The notes beneath the pieces are model-generated. The model saw nothing but the letters and a program-made list of their open reading frames with translations, was not told where the DNA came from and did not search any database. 64,000 nt of DNA from Vespula vulgaris. Its lineage: Eukaryota > Arthropoda > Insecta > Hymenoptera > Vespidae. The stretch is from positions 3,445,001 through 3,509,000 of the forward strand of contig NC_066592.1 in assembly GCF_905475345.1 (NCBI RefSeq). Direction: 5' to 3'. The position numbers and the translations under genes are program-made. The number at the start of each line of letters is the position of its first letter. The first letter of the stretch is position 1. Below, in pieces: positions 24,038 through 35,245 of this stretch.

Positions 24038-26126
24038 CTATGAAACTTCTTGTAATTCTTGTAATTTTTTACAAGAAGGTGTATCAATGTTTTTAGCTTT
24101 AAGAAACATTTCTTGATCTTGAAAACTACGAGCCTTCCATAACAGTGCGTCCTCTACAAATAATAGAAAAACAATCGAGTTTTAATATATAATATTTTTA
24201 TAATACGAATTCTATATTATATATTTGTCATTCTAAAAACACAGCAAATTATGGGTATACATACTGTAATTTCTTTCCCTATAACATGCTTGTCTCAAGT
24301 TTAATAAATATTCTTCCTGAACCGATATTTCTAATCTGTGCAAACTGCCTTGATATTCGTTATGAAAGTTTTCCTTGACGTAATATGGTATTTTCAATTG
24401 TTGGGTTTTTCTTGCTATAGAATATTTGCTACAAAAAATAAAAATGTTAATAGTTTGAAATAAATTTTACACCATTCTTTTTTAGTCTTAAAATCATTTA
24501 ATAAAAACTTACTCATGTGATAATTAATAATGAATTACTTACGCACTAGGATGTAGACTATATAAAGGATCTGATATAAAAAAACTGCTCATCATAGATA
24601 TCAATATTAACAACAAAAGAAGTAATGATTGGACAAATGTAGTATATCCATTTGCTTGCTGGAAGATTAACAATTATTGATAATTTGTTATATATAGCTT
24701 ATTAAATAACATTTATCTATATATATCTTTTTTTTAATACCTGAGAATGAGCATTCTGAGCTTGTGTTTCTTGCTGTCTCATCCATCTACCACCTGTACG
24801 TCTCATATAAAATTCTTGCTGAGGTATCCCTCCGCCAAAGAACATATTAAATAATTCTTCTGCTGTTATATCAGCTATGTAACATTTAATTAAGTATCGT
24901 TAATGTTATATTATTTAAGACACAGTTATATATACATTATATATATTTATATTAAAAATATTTAAACATGTTTTTATTAAAGTCCTTTAATATCAGATTA
25001 CCTTCAAAACCACGTGTGTAATTATAATGGGTATGATTTTGACGAGCTTGACTACTTTGTAATCGTTCCTCTTCAGGACCGTACAGATCATATTGTTTCC
25101 GTTTTTCAACATCCGTAAGAATAGCAACAGCATTTCCAATGGCTTGATTTTGGAATTATATCACTTTTAACTTAATTATTTTTTTTAGATCGTTAAAGTT
25201 TTTTGTAAGATAATTTACCTTTAAATGATTCTGCAGCTCCTGGAGCTTTGTTCTTGTCAGGATGTAATTGAAGTGCTAGCTTTTTATAAGCTTTTTTAAT
25301 ATCGCTATCTGTTGCATCTTTACTTACTCCCAAAATTTCATAATAATCTTTACATTTTTTAATTCTATAAATATTATTTATAAGATTAAACAATGATAAA
25401 CATACATATACATACATACACACACATATACATATATATATTTAAATTTATACTTTTTTATATATACAAATTTGCAATTTTTTGAAATTACCTTATGTAT
25501 TAGAGACAATACAATTATATATAAATATATATGTACCTTTTTACAGCTTCAAATTGATCTTTTGTATATTCAACGGTATTCTGGGCTTGAGAACTTTCTT
25601 TATTAGTAGTATGTCTCTTTCTAACGGTAGGTTCTGATTCAGTTTTCACATTTTGTTTTAATAGAGATGTAACTTTTGTTAATAAATCTATAAAAGTAGT
25701 ATATACTTAACTATTAACAAATTATCTGTTCTACAGATTACACAATGAGTTAATTATTTAATTTCATTTTATCCCAGTATACTACGCATATATATATATA
25801 TGTATTATCAAGTATTATAAGAATAAAGAAATCCATGTTTCATATTTAAATTACAATATTGATTACATCTTTAACCGCATATTTTATTTTGTAAATAATA
25901 TCTGTAATTGGTACTAAGTAATTGTTTATACCAGTAAACAGGAAGCGTTTAGAAATGAAGTAACGAAATCGCATAGACAATTCTTTTTCTCACCTTCTGT
26001 TTTTTGCGTTGGATAAAGTTTTTGTGCTTTACGTATGAATTTCTCCGCATCTTCAAATTTTTTTTCTCGTAAATAACGTTCAGCAAGTTCGACACAACGT
26101 TCTGCTTCATCTTTATTACCGTCCAT
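24038..26126 (-). CDS. DNAJB12/DNAJB14-type ER membrane J-protein
   Basis: Eight exons on the minus strand, 26126-25994, 25687-25537, 25364-25219, 25142-25002, 24874-24741, 24658-24543, 24428-24265 and 24153-24038, join in phase into 366 codons. The N-terminus (residues 1-44) is the helical TPR/MIT-like leader of the family. A J domain follows from about residue 99 (CKDYYEILGVSKDATDSDIK) with the Hsp70-activating HPD triplet at 129-131. Next comes a G/F-poor linker with the FNMFFGGG motif, then a single membrane segment at about 241-263 (leucine/isoleucine-rich). The C-terminus is DUF1977-like. In other animals this tail-anchored protein faces the cytosol from the ER and recruits Hsc70 for degradation of misfolded membrane proteins; fly CG3061 appears to be the counterpart. 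It is divergent from the next gene. Confidence 0.93.
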
Positions 26127-27648
26127 GTTACTCTCCCCGCGAAATTAGTGTGAGAGAGAATAGAATCAATTGAAATGACAGAGCAGAATAATAAACAAAT
26201 TCGATCAAGTCAATGAGGTAATTTCCTCGACCTAATAATTTAATAAATTATATGATGAACATTGCGCATGATAAGAGCCACGAATGTATTAACGAACGAC
26301 GACGAAAAAATATACGCTTGCAGTTAACCGAAAATCTCGATTGTGACTGGACAACGTTTATACATATCACGTGACGTGTACATATACCTGCGGTCATCAA
26401 TGTTTCTACAGAGATATTATTGGCTTGTCAAATTTTCACTGCATTACCGAAATATATTAATATTGTTCGTTATAGAATAGGTTGGGACGGATAATTTAAG
26501 ATACGAAAAAAGTAAATTAAATTGTATGGATTGAAAATCTCTACCATGAATTAATTAATGATTACAGATGTATTTTAATTACTTTTTATCATAAAGGTCG
26601 TTTTCCATTAAAAATACAGGTATGTTGGTAATAGTACTTTCCACTTTTCAACTTCTTCTTTTTTTTAGAAAAATTAATTCGATTATTAATTTGTCAATTG
26701 TAATAATATATATATATATAAATAGTGATAATATTTTTCTAGTAATTGATTTTTTTTTATTTTTTTTTTATTTTTTTTATTTTTTATTTAGTCGCTGCAC
26801 TTACACTCGTAGTATGTAATATAATACAAAAAATGGCGCGTATTCATTGAATGACACGGCATATAAATATATTTGTCATTACATTAAATTAATGCATATA
26901 TTTCGAAATTTAAGCGTGCATTAAAATTTGATGCATCAGCATATTAATATATTAGTTCATTTATTGCAATACTGTTAGTATTAATTTATTATTACATAAC
27001 AATTATAAAGCTTTATTCATAGCAAGATTTATTCTGTTTTTATATATGTAACTATATAGAAATTATACCATTTTATTATATTCATATGTATAATATAAAA
27101 AAATTTGTAATGTATCAAAAATTGTAATATATTTTAATAGTTTAATATTTAAATTATAATATTTTTATTGTATTGTAAATAAATGGCTGAAGATAAGCAA
27201 GTCACTATTGTTTTTGTATTTTTTCATATGGTTATCATGAATAGAATATATACTTATATATTGCTGTAGCCCTTATCTAACAGATATATGAAGGTCGTTC
27301 GTTCATATAATAATTATCTATAAAACGTGGCAGTTAAGAAAAATACAAGAAATTAATATAACCTTCGCAAAGTAAGTTAATTAAATTAATTGTTAAAACT
27401 ACTTATACTTTTATAAAGAAATTCTATTAAAAACATTTTTTTTAATCGTTTTGAGATTTTTAAGTTTACGATATATGTTTAAATTGATTTATATTGATAA
27501 GGAGAAATTTAGAAATTTTGGGAAATAAAATTATATAAAATATATAACATTTTTCTAAAGATAAATAATTAATGTTTTCTTATAATTGGTATTTGCAAAG
27601 TTACCATTGGAAGCAAATATGTATTTAAAAGTTTATGTTTCAAATTAG
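26127..27648. promoter_or_regulatory. Divergent promoter region, DNAJB12-like / dihydrodiol dehydrogenase
   Basis: About 1.5 kb separates the two divergent start codons, with no coding exon seen. A palindromic E-box TCACGTGA at 26367-26374 overlaps TGACGTG at 26372-26378, about 240-250 bases upstream of the DNAJB12-like start. The dihydrodiol dehydrogenase ATG at 27649 directly follows an AG, so a 5' UTR intron probably ends there. Its first exon was not located. Confidence 0.45.
26367..26378. promoter_or_regulatory. E-box overlapping a UPRE-like TGACGTG core
   Basis: TCACGTGA is the palindromic E-box favoured by USF/MITF-type bHLH-zip factors. The overlapping TGACGTG is the core of the metazoan unfolded-protein-response element bound by ATF6/XBP1. 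It lies upstream of an ER chaperone gene, which makes the match plausible. Chance occurrence cannot be excluded. Confidence 0.35.
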
Positions 27649-28903
27649 ATGGCTACACGTTGGGGTATAGCTACTGCTGGAAAAATTTCACATGACTTTG
27701 TAACAGCTTTAGCAACATTACCCAAAGAAGAACACGAAATAATTGGTGTTGCAGCAAGAAATTTGTCAAGAGCACAAGCTTTCGCAGCACTACACGATAT
27801 TAAAAATGCTTATGATAATTATGCAGCATTAGCAAAAAATAAAGATATTGGTATATAGTCATATATTATCATATTTTAAAGAATATTCATATAAAAAATA
27901 ATAAATAATTTTTTTAATTTTTTTAAATATTTATCAGAGGTTGTATATATTGGAACATTGAATCCTCAACATTTTGAAACAGCAAAGTTAATGTTAGAAC
28001 ATGGAAAACATGTTCTTTGTGAAAAACCATTAACAATGAATTTGAAGCAAACAACAAAATTAATACAACTTGCAAAAAGTAAAAATCTTTTTCTTATGGA
28101 AGCAATATGGAGTCGTTTTTTCCCAGTTTATGATGCTATTCAAAAGGAAATTTCATCTGGCAATATAGGAGAAATTTTTCAAGTTATTGTTCCATTTGGA
28201 TTTAATTTGGAAAATGTTGAAAGACTTAAGTATGTAAACAGATACATTTTTTTATTATTTTAATAATATTCCTTTATAATTTATTGTTTCTATAAGTATA
28301 TTAAATAATTATAATAATCTGTGTAATACTTTTAGTATGAAAAGCTTGGGTGGTGGTACTATATTGGATTTAGGTGTATATTGTTTGCAATTTGTTTGCA
28401 TGGTTTTTGGTAATGAAATGCCACACACAATTAAAGCTGCTGGATTCTTAAATGAAGAAGGAGTAGATATATCAACTTCTGCAACTCTTTTATATAAAGG
28501 AAATCGTACTGCCACTATTCTAACACATAGTTTATTAACTTTACCTAACGAAGCTTATATTATTGGAACAAAAGGTACAATACGTGTACCAAATTTTTGG
28601 TGTCCACCTACAGTACATTTGCCAAGTGGTATTGTGCATGTTTCCTTACCAGAAGTCAAGCAGGAAATGAATTTCATAAATAGTGCAGGATTATCTTATC
28701 AAGCTGCTGCAGTTCGTACTTGTCTTCAAAAAGGTATTCTATTATATAACAATTCTGAATATAATTTTTTTTATTTAACAAATATAACTATTTTTATAGG
28801 TATGACAGAACATCCAAAAATGTCTCACAATACATCTATATTAATTGCAAAATTGGAAGATGAACTTAGAAAACAAATTGGTGTTGTATATCCTGAAGAT
28901 TGA
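27649..28903 (+). CDS. Trans-1,2-dihydrobenzene-1,2-diol dehydrogenase (GFO/IDH/MocA family)
   Basis: Four exons, 27649-27850, 27938-28229, 28336-28733 and 28800-28903, join in phase into 331 codons, the usual length for animal dihydrodiol dehydrogenase. The N-terminus shows the dinucleotide-binding start WGIATAGKIS. The EKP motif of the GFO/IDH/MocA family falls at residues 96-98, with Lys97 the expected catalytic lysine. The C-terminal domain carries GGGTILDLGVYCLQ, another family signature. The enzyme oxidises dihydrodiols and related sugar substrates with NADP+ in the cytosol; substrate range in insects is not well defined. It is convergent with COQ3, the stop codons only 162 bases apart. 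An AG immediately before the ATG implies an upstream UTR intron. Confidence 0.92.
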
Positions 28904-28999
28904 TTTAATAGATATATTTGATTATGTATAAATGTAAATTGATATATAACGCATACAGGAATTATATTATATATCTAAATTATATTAAAAAAATTAATT

Positions 29000-29005
29000 T
29001 TTATT
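29000..29005 (-). terminator. Candidate polyadenylation signal of COQ3
   Basis: TTTATT on the plus strand reads AATAAA on the minus strand, about 60 bases past the COQ3 stop codon and inside the presumed 3' UTR of the opposing gene. Confidence 0.35.
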
Positions 29006-29033
29006 ATAATTTACATATTATAAACCATAACAA

Positions 29034-29039
29034 ATAAAC
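29034..29039 (+). terminator. Candidate polyadenylation signal, dihydrodiol dehydrogenase
   Basis: The AATAAA hexamer lies about 130 bases past the dihydrodiol dehydrogenase stop codon and about 30 bases from the COQ3 stop codon. If used, the two convergent transcripts overlap at their 3' ends. Confidence 0.35.
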
Positions 29040-29065
29040 ATTGTTATATAAACAATTTTGGAGTA

Positions 29066-30275
29066 TTATTGTTTGATTGCATGAAGCGCATAGTTTATTG
29101 AAGTGTTTGATGACCAAGACCATTCATATTTAATTGGATTAAAAATCATCCCATGAATTAGTTTTGTCTTCAAACCACCTAATGTATAAAAATATTTTGT
29201 CAAAATAATATACTGAAGAATTTGTAACTAAATAATAATCTTATCAATCTATATTATATCTTACAAATTTCTAAGAAACGTTGAACTTCTTCTGGCGAAA
29301 TAAATTTATCCCAATCATGTGTTCCAATTGGTACAAGTTTCAATATATACTCTGCTGCAATAATTGCACCCAACCAAGATGGTAAAGTTTTATTTATGGT
29401 AGTAATGAACAGTGATCCTCCAGGTTTTATAATTGACGAACAAGACTAATAATTTATAATTAAAAGCCAGAACATATAAAAAAAACTTTTGTTTTATAGT
29501 GCTTAATTTTTACATATAATAATTTATAATCATTTTTACATTATAATTAAATTTTACATTATAAGTACTTACTTTAAGAAATAATCTTGAATCAGCTACA
29601 TGTTCCAGAACTTCAGAAGCTATCACTGCATCATATTTTTCTATATTTTCTTTTTCAAATTCTTCAATGGTAGTTTGAATATAATTTAATTTTCCCGATA
29701 AAGTGGAATCCAATGAGGCATGTTCCTTTGCAACATCTATCAATTCCAATGAATTATCTATTCCTGTCACTTCTGCTCCTATTCTAGCTAATGGTTCAGA
29801 GAATATTCCTCCACCACATCCAATATCCACAATCTTTGTTCCTTCTAAAGGTAAATTTGTATCATCTTTAATAATGCCTGTGTTAGCTAAGCCATCTCGT
29901 ACGAACTGTACTCTAATATGATTCATAATATGAAGAAGAGCTAAGTGACCATTGGGATCCCACCATTTATTGTTTAATTTTCCAAAAAATTCTATTTCTT
30001 TCGAATCTACAGAAGATCCAATTGGTCTTATACTGTTTGTTACATATTTAGGTGTTTCTGATGAACTAAAAATATATTCACTATTAAAATAAATATTAAA
30101 ACATTTTAATTAAATAAATCATTATCTCCAACAAATCTAAATTTAATAGTACTATTATCTGCTAATCACACATTTCTTTTATTCTTAACTTAATATAATC
30201 ATTTTATACGTACTTATTACGCAAAATAAATTTTCCACCCATATTTCGTAGCATCACAAGTTTTAAAGACTTCAT
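29066..30275 (-). CDS. Coq3: Ubiquinone biosynthesis O-methyltransferase, mitochondrial (COQ3)
   Basis: Four exons on the minus strand, 30275-30214, 30065-29573, 29445-29265 and 29178-29066, join in phase into 282 codons. The family's opening signature is present as KWWDPNG (residues 54-60), followed by the SAM-binding motif I VDIGCGGG (100-107) and the acidic GIDNS strand. Further on are the EVLEHV motif, and the KPGGSLFITT strand with the C-terminal WDKFISPEE segment. COQ3 performs both O-methylation steps of coenzyme Q synthesis on the matrix face of the inner membrane. The basic, acid-free N-terminal exon (MKSLKLVMLRNMGGKFILRN) fits a mitochondrial targeting peptide. Confidence 0.93.
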
Positions 30276-31015
30276 AATTCACTATCTATTTTAAAAAATA
30301 ATTAAACAACTTGAAAAAGCAATTTATATATATATATGTGTGTATATAAGTATATTTATAAGTTAATAAATTATTAAAAATAAAAAGATATATAAATATT
30401 GGTTATGTGATTATATAATAAAATGCAATGAAACTATATAATTAGGTAATAAAATATACTTTGATGTTTTATAGAAAAACAGTTGATAATACGTTTAACT
30501 TCAAATAACACGATTAGAAAAATATTTTTCTTTATAAACCAGAAAATTATCAATAATTATCATAATAATCAGATAAGTTCATTAATAATATTGTTCTTTT
30601 TAATTAAAATCAGAATCAATTGCTTGGAACATGTTATAAATGTATAATATATTAAAAAATTACACTTGTCGAAGATGGAAAATAACCTCGTAACCGTACA
30701 AATATTAGCTTTATTACCACTTATGTTATTTACATAAGATTATTTATGCTTGTATTCTTAATTTAACAATTACTACTGTTCTTGCCTGAATATTATCAGG
30801 CTTTTTTTCGATGTGGTAATGTTCGATAGCATTGAAAAAAATAGTAGTATAGTAGTAGTATAAGCAGTAGTACTAGTGAATGTAGTAATGTAGCAGTGTA
30901 CTAGTGTAACAGTAGTCTAGTGTAGTAGACTAATGTAGTAGAATAGTAGTATAGTAGTATAGTAGAAGTATAGTTAGATTTTTTCTAAGTTAGGATTATG
31001 TCCTTACCGAAATAA

Positions 31016-31077
<62 letters not shown>

Positions 31078-31366
31078 GAATTTAAACAGAATTATAAATT
31101 AAATATTAATAAACATAAAGAATTGTTTTTTTATAAATGGGTAATAGAATTTCCTGACAAACCTATTATATTCGCATGCAAACTTTAATTATAAAATCTT
31201 ATAACTTATTTTTAAATCCAAACTCATATGATCAATTATTCAAACATTTTTTATATAAAAAAAAGATTTATGTTAATATTTATTAATTTATATTACAATT
31301 TTATATCTTTATATTACAAGTTAAGTTATATTACATGAAATTATTATATACATTAAAAACTTATAA
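30276..31366. other. Intergenic DNA with two triplet-rich repeats
   Basis: This lies between the COQ3 start and the CWC22 stop. It holds an imperfect AGT/ATAGT-rich tract at about 30837-30972 and an almost perfect AAT array at 31018-31075 (about 18-19 units). The COQ3 promoter must lie in its left part and the CWC22 3' UTR in its right part. A candidate AATAAA on the minus strand for CWC22 is at 31279-31284. Confidence 0.6.
31018..31075. repeat. AAT triplet microsatellite
   Basis: About 58 bases of perfect ATA/TAA triplets. The adjacent tract at 30837-30972 is an imperfect repeat built on TAGTAG and TATAGTAG units. Confidence 0.95.
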
Positions 31367-33193
31367 TCACGATTTAAGATGTTCTCTCAAGTCATCTGTT
31401 AGACCCCCTAGACCAATAGATGTGAAAAAATTAATAGCAAAACGTGTATTTTTTGGATTGTCTCTAGGAAATAATCCACTGAAAGCTTCTTGCAATGTCA
31501 CATCTTTAACTCTTTGATTGAGTTTCGAAAGACCCATATATTCAGAGAGTTCTTGGAATAATATTTTGATAAATATTCTATTTGAACTTGTAGTATCTTC
31601 TTCATTTAACTTTATACATGATAATACTTCCCATGATATGGAATCAGTAAATAACAAATGAGCAAAAAATTTTGATACATTTCGTAACTTATTAGTATCT
31701 AATCGATGTATCGTGTGATAAGAATCTTGAAAAATTTGTTCAAATGGTGTCACATAAATTTTGTTAATGGCACAGAATCTTCCTGCTAAAAGTCCAAAGA
31801 ACTTTTCATATGTACGCATTTCTGCACAGCAATCTAAGAACATATGACAAAGCTCAATTTCTTGTCCTGGTTTTAGCTGCATTTTCATTAATTTATGAGC
31901 ACATTCTTCAAAATCAAGTGAAGAATGTATTGTTAAATAAATAGTTCTTCTAAGAGCAGTTAAATTAGTTTCTGTATTATCTACAATAACACCTTCTTTC
32001 TCCTCTGCAGTCTCTGCATTGCTATCTTCATCTGAACTTTCTTCGTCATCCTCTCCAGCTTCAGAATCACTATCATCTGAACCAAGAATTTCCTTGCTTA
32101 ATTGTTTATATTTTTCTTCATTAGTCACATAATCACTATCAAATTTAAAAACATTTAAAATGTCTTGCGAATCTATTGCTTCATCTAACTGTATAAGATG
32201 TGTGAATTGATTTTCCTCTTCAACAAGATCTAATTCTTGGGGAACTGCTTGATGATCTTTGAAACCATCTTTCCGAATTTGAAACATGACTTCAATCATA
32301 TATTGTACACGTTTATCTAATTGACCCTCGTGCAATATATTTCTTAACATTTCAAAAATGGCCTCTATACCTTTTCTAGATACTTCCGTTAATTTCATTC
32401 CACATTCCTTTAAAAATGCTATAGCAACTTCTACAGAATCATCTGTAGGTGTCTCTACAAGTAATGTTAGGATTTCTAAAGGTAAAATTTCATGTGCTAC
32501 ACGTTGATTTAAAAGATGCGCAACAAATGTTCCGGACGATATACAAAGAGGTTTGTCATTTCTACGGAAACCACGTTTAAACTGTATAATAAGTCGTTTG
32601 AGTATGAGTTCTCCAATATTAGGAAATTTGGAATTAATAATAGCTGTTAATGCTGCATAGACAGGAGTGAAAGTTGGAGAAGCAGCTTGGGCTTGTATAA
32701 TAGAACGAGCTAATAAACCTCTTCCTCTAACAATATTTTCTCTTAGAAGCTCTCTTGTTATAAGACCAATATTGCTAACATTAACTTTGTTAATGCATCC
32801 ATGAATAGATTTTTTAAGAGCCTCCCACGCAATACGTTGATAAGCAGCACCAGACTTATCTGTAATATTTGCCTGCATCATACGTAACTTGGCAGGTGGT
32901 ATGTAAGCCCCTCCTGTTTTTGCTGTCAGGAGATCAACAGTTCTTTTCCGATTGTTCGTCATTGTTTCTGTTGTATGCCTTTTCTCCGAATGTTTCTCTG
33001 ATCGTTTCTCCGAATGTTTATCAGAATGTTTATCAGAATGTTTATCCGAATATTTATCCGGGCGTCTATCCGAATATCTTTCCGAATGTCTCTCCGAACG
33101 TCTCTCTGAACGTCTTTCCGAACGTCTTTCCGAATGTCTATCCGAATATCTCTCCGAATATCTTTCCGAACGTCTTTCCGAATGTCTTTCCAT
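31367..33193 (-). CDS. ncm: Pre-mRNA splicing factor CWC22 homolog (nucampholin), intronless
   Basis: One uninterrupted 608-codon frame. Residues 2 to about 72 are a tandem four-residue repeat of the type SERR/SERY/SDRH/SDKH, then the conserved entry phrase TGGAYIPPAKLRM. The MIF4G domain spans about 105-290 and an acidic Ser/Asp/Glu linker about 370-400. The MA3 domain follows, with LRRTIYLTIHSSLDFEECAHK and later ERFFGLLAGRF-like and SWEVL blocks. The C-terminus ends soon after FPRDNPKNTRFAINFFTSIGLGGLT, so the long Arg/Ser tail of fly and human CWC22 is absent or shorter. CWC22 is a spliceosome component that loads eIF4A3 for exon-junction-complex assembly. A stop codon closes the frame just upstream of the ATG at 33193. 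Every other complete gene here has introns. Confidence 0.92.
   Translation of the reverse strand: MERHSERRSERYSERYSDRHSERRSERRSERRSERHSERYSDRRPDKYSDKHSDKHSDKHSEKRSEKHSEKRHTTETMTNNRKRTVDLLTAKTGGAYIPPAKLRMMQANITDKSGAAYQRIAWEALKKSIHGCINKVNVSNIGLITRELLRENIVRGRGLLARSIIQAQAASPTFTPVYAALTAIINSKFPNIGELILKRLIIQFKRGFRRNDKPLCISSGTFVAHLLNQRVAHEILPLEILTLLVETPTDDSVEVAIAFLKECGMKLTEVSRKGIEAIFEMLRNILHEGQLDKRVQYMIEVMFQIRKDGFKDHQAVPQELDLVEEENQFTHLIQLDEAIDSQDILNVFKFDSDYVTNEEKYKQLSKEILGSDDSDSEAGEDDEESSDEDSNAETAEEKEGVIVDNTETNLTALRRTIYLTIHSSLDFEECAHKLMKMQLKPGQEIELCHMFLDCCAEMRTYEKFFGLLAGRFCAINKIYVTPFEQIFQDSYHTIHRLDTNKLRNVSKFFAHLLFTDSISWEVLSCIKLNEEDTTSSNRIFIKILFQELSEYMGLSKLNQRVKDVTLQEAFSGLFPRDNPKNTRFAINFFTSIGLGGLTDDLREHLKS
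32985..33190 (-). repeat. 12-bp coding minisatellite in CWC22
   Basis: The 5' end of the CWC22 frame is about 17 tandem copies of a 12-base unit, each encoding four residues of the type S-(E/D)-(R/K)-x. Units diverge gradually toward the 3' side of the gene, where R is replaced by K. The complementary strand also gives a long open frame, a shadow of the repeat. Confidence 0.9.
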
Positions 33194-34508
33194 GTTTTCT
33201 TTTTCTATTATACGACTAAACCTCTCAAATTTGCACTGATACGAAGCGAAACAAGAATTAACCTAAGATCACAACAAACGCATTGAAGAAAGCGTGATGT
33301 GATACATCGATCTATTATTACGCCATCTGTATTACATATACTTAACTAAATTTTAAATATTATATATACCATGTGTAAATTTATATTATATTATGAACGA
33401 TGTGTTATTTTTCTCGTAAATATATTGTAATACTGTTACGTTACAATATTTATAAATTTATAAATTTCGTTTTCTCCTCAATTAAAATACATGGTTATAT
33501 TTAGGTCAGTATCAACTCTATTGATTAATTTTCCAATAGAAACAAATATAAAATCCAGCGACCAATAGAAATTTAGCAAGTATGTATTCATTCGTTCATG
33601 TATCGATACAATAAGCGCATAGTGAGAGTAATGTTTCCCTATTAAGCTCGTAGTTCATATTTTGTCCATATCTGTCGCTGAAATCGCATGCACTACGAGC
33701 GGTAGGTGGCGTACAGTCTTAAAGGTGAACTATAAAGCATTATTTCAGGGTATTGGCGGAATATCTATCGAACTTGTAAATTTCTGGTTACACTCTAAAA
33801 AAGTGTAGCAAAGGAATGATCTAATCGTCTTATCAACGGCCATCTTTTGGTTGCCTTGGGTAAAGTGTTACCTGTAAGTCATAGATTTTTAATATCATTT
33901 TAGAGATTCAAATGTTTTTCTAAATGACATTAAATCTGTATGTTAAGAGAGATTTTCATGAATTAAGAGTTTTAGGTATTCTATATGTTCTTTTCACTTT
34001 AATAGTTATTTAGATGTTAGATAACTTTTTACATATATATTCGTACAAGATTTTACTTATTTTCAAAATTTGTCAGATATCCATTCAAGATTGTAAGAAA
34101 GTACGAAAAATTGACTAAACTCATTTTTAGTTCAGAAATTTTAAAAAATTATATATAACTTTTTGTTTTAACAATCTATTCGTACATACATCCTTGTAAC
34201 AAAATTGCATATACATATATCTGTTGGTATTTTTGACATTTAAATTTGTACTTTTTCAATAAAAAATATTTAATGGGTAACCTATCTTTATTGAAGATTA
34301 CATCAATTTTTTAAATTACTTATAAAATAATTTTGTGTAGCATATTTTATCTTTTTATTCAAATTATTCTAGACAATTTTTAGTACAGAAAAGAGCATAT
34401 GATAATGAAAGTATATAATAAAGGTTTTATTAATTTGCATATATCGGATTTTATGTTATGATAATGAAAAATATGAAATTTTTGTTTTCAATAATGTTTT
34501 AGTACAAA
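33194..34508. promoter_or_regulatory. Divergent promoter region of CWC22 and COX4, with COX4 5' UTR intron
   Basis: No coding exon. A GCCATCTT motif (reverse of the YY1/Pho core) at 33840-33847 is followed by a strong splice donor, CCT|GTAAGT, at 33873/33874. The matching acceptor ends at 34502, six bases before the COX4 ATG. I therefore infer a non-coding first exon of COX4 ending at 33873 and a 629-base intron. Confidence 0.5.
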
Positions 34509-35245
34509 ATGAATAATCTAATGAATAGCCGTGCTATTCTAAATTGTTTGCAACAAGGAAGCAAACAAATTGTGAGGAAGTCGCATTATGCTTTAAGTAC
34601 TGTTGGTAACAGAGACATTGTTGGTTCTGGATATAATAATACACCTGCATATGTAGATCGCACAGATTTTCCAATGCCTGCAATCCGTTTTAAAGCTAAT
34701 ACTCCAGATGTGCTGGTATTTATATTTATTAATTAAAATAATTAAAGGAAAAAAAGTATGTACTCTATTGAAAGTTCTATATATATTTACATTATTCGTA
34801 TAGGCTTTAAGAGAAAAAGAAAAAGGGGACTGGAAAAAACTTTCAATAGATGAAAAAAAGGCATTATATCGTGCCAGTTTTCGTTGTACATTTGCAGAAA
34901 TAGATGCACCTACAGGAGAGTGGAAACTTGCTATAGGATATGGATTAGTAGTTGCATGTATTGCAGTTTGGTATTATATGTTCTATAAACTATATGGTAA
35001 AATTTTATATACTTATATATATATACTTTACACATATTCTTAATATATTAATATTATTAATAATAGTGATTATGTATGTGTATGTGTGTGTGTATTCTGG
35101 CCAAGATAAACATTCATCTTTTATTTCAGTACTCCCACCTCTACCACCTTCATTCGATGAGGAGAATCAGCTAGCTATGTTAGACCGTATAATAAAACTT
35201 GACATGAATCCCATAACAGGAATTACTGCAAAATATAATAAATAA
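34509..35245 (+). CDS. COX4: Cytochrome c oxidase subunit 4, mitochondrial (COX4)
   Basis: Three coding exons, 34509-34715, 34804-34996 and 35130-35245, join in phase into 171 codons. An N-terminal arginine/lysine-bearing presequence is followed by the family stretch YVDRTDFPMPAIRFKANTPDV. Then come LREKEKGDWKKLSIDEKKALYRASF, the single inner-membrane helix at about 111-132 and the C-terminal PPSFDEENQLAMLDRII segment. COX4 is a nuclear-encoded regulatory subunit of complex IV. An AATAAA at 35332-35337 is a plausible poly(A) signal. Confidence 0.96.

Noticed and set aside
32869..33239. Plus-strand frames opposite the CWC22 N-terminus with repeated Leu-Ser-Glu or Val-Tyr-Pro-Asn units
   Set aside because: They are shadows of the 12-bp coding minisatellite. 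The minus strand carries the conserved MIF4G/MA3 protein.
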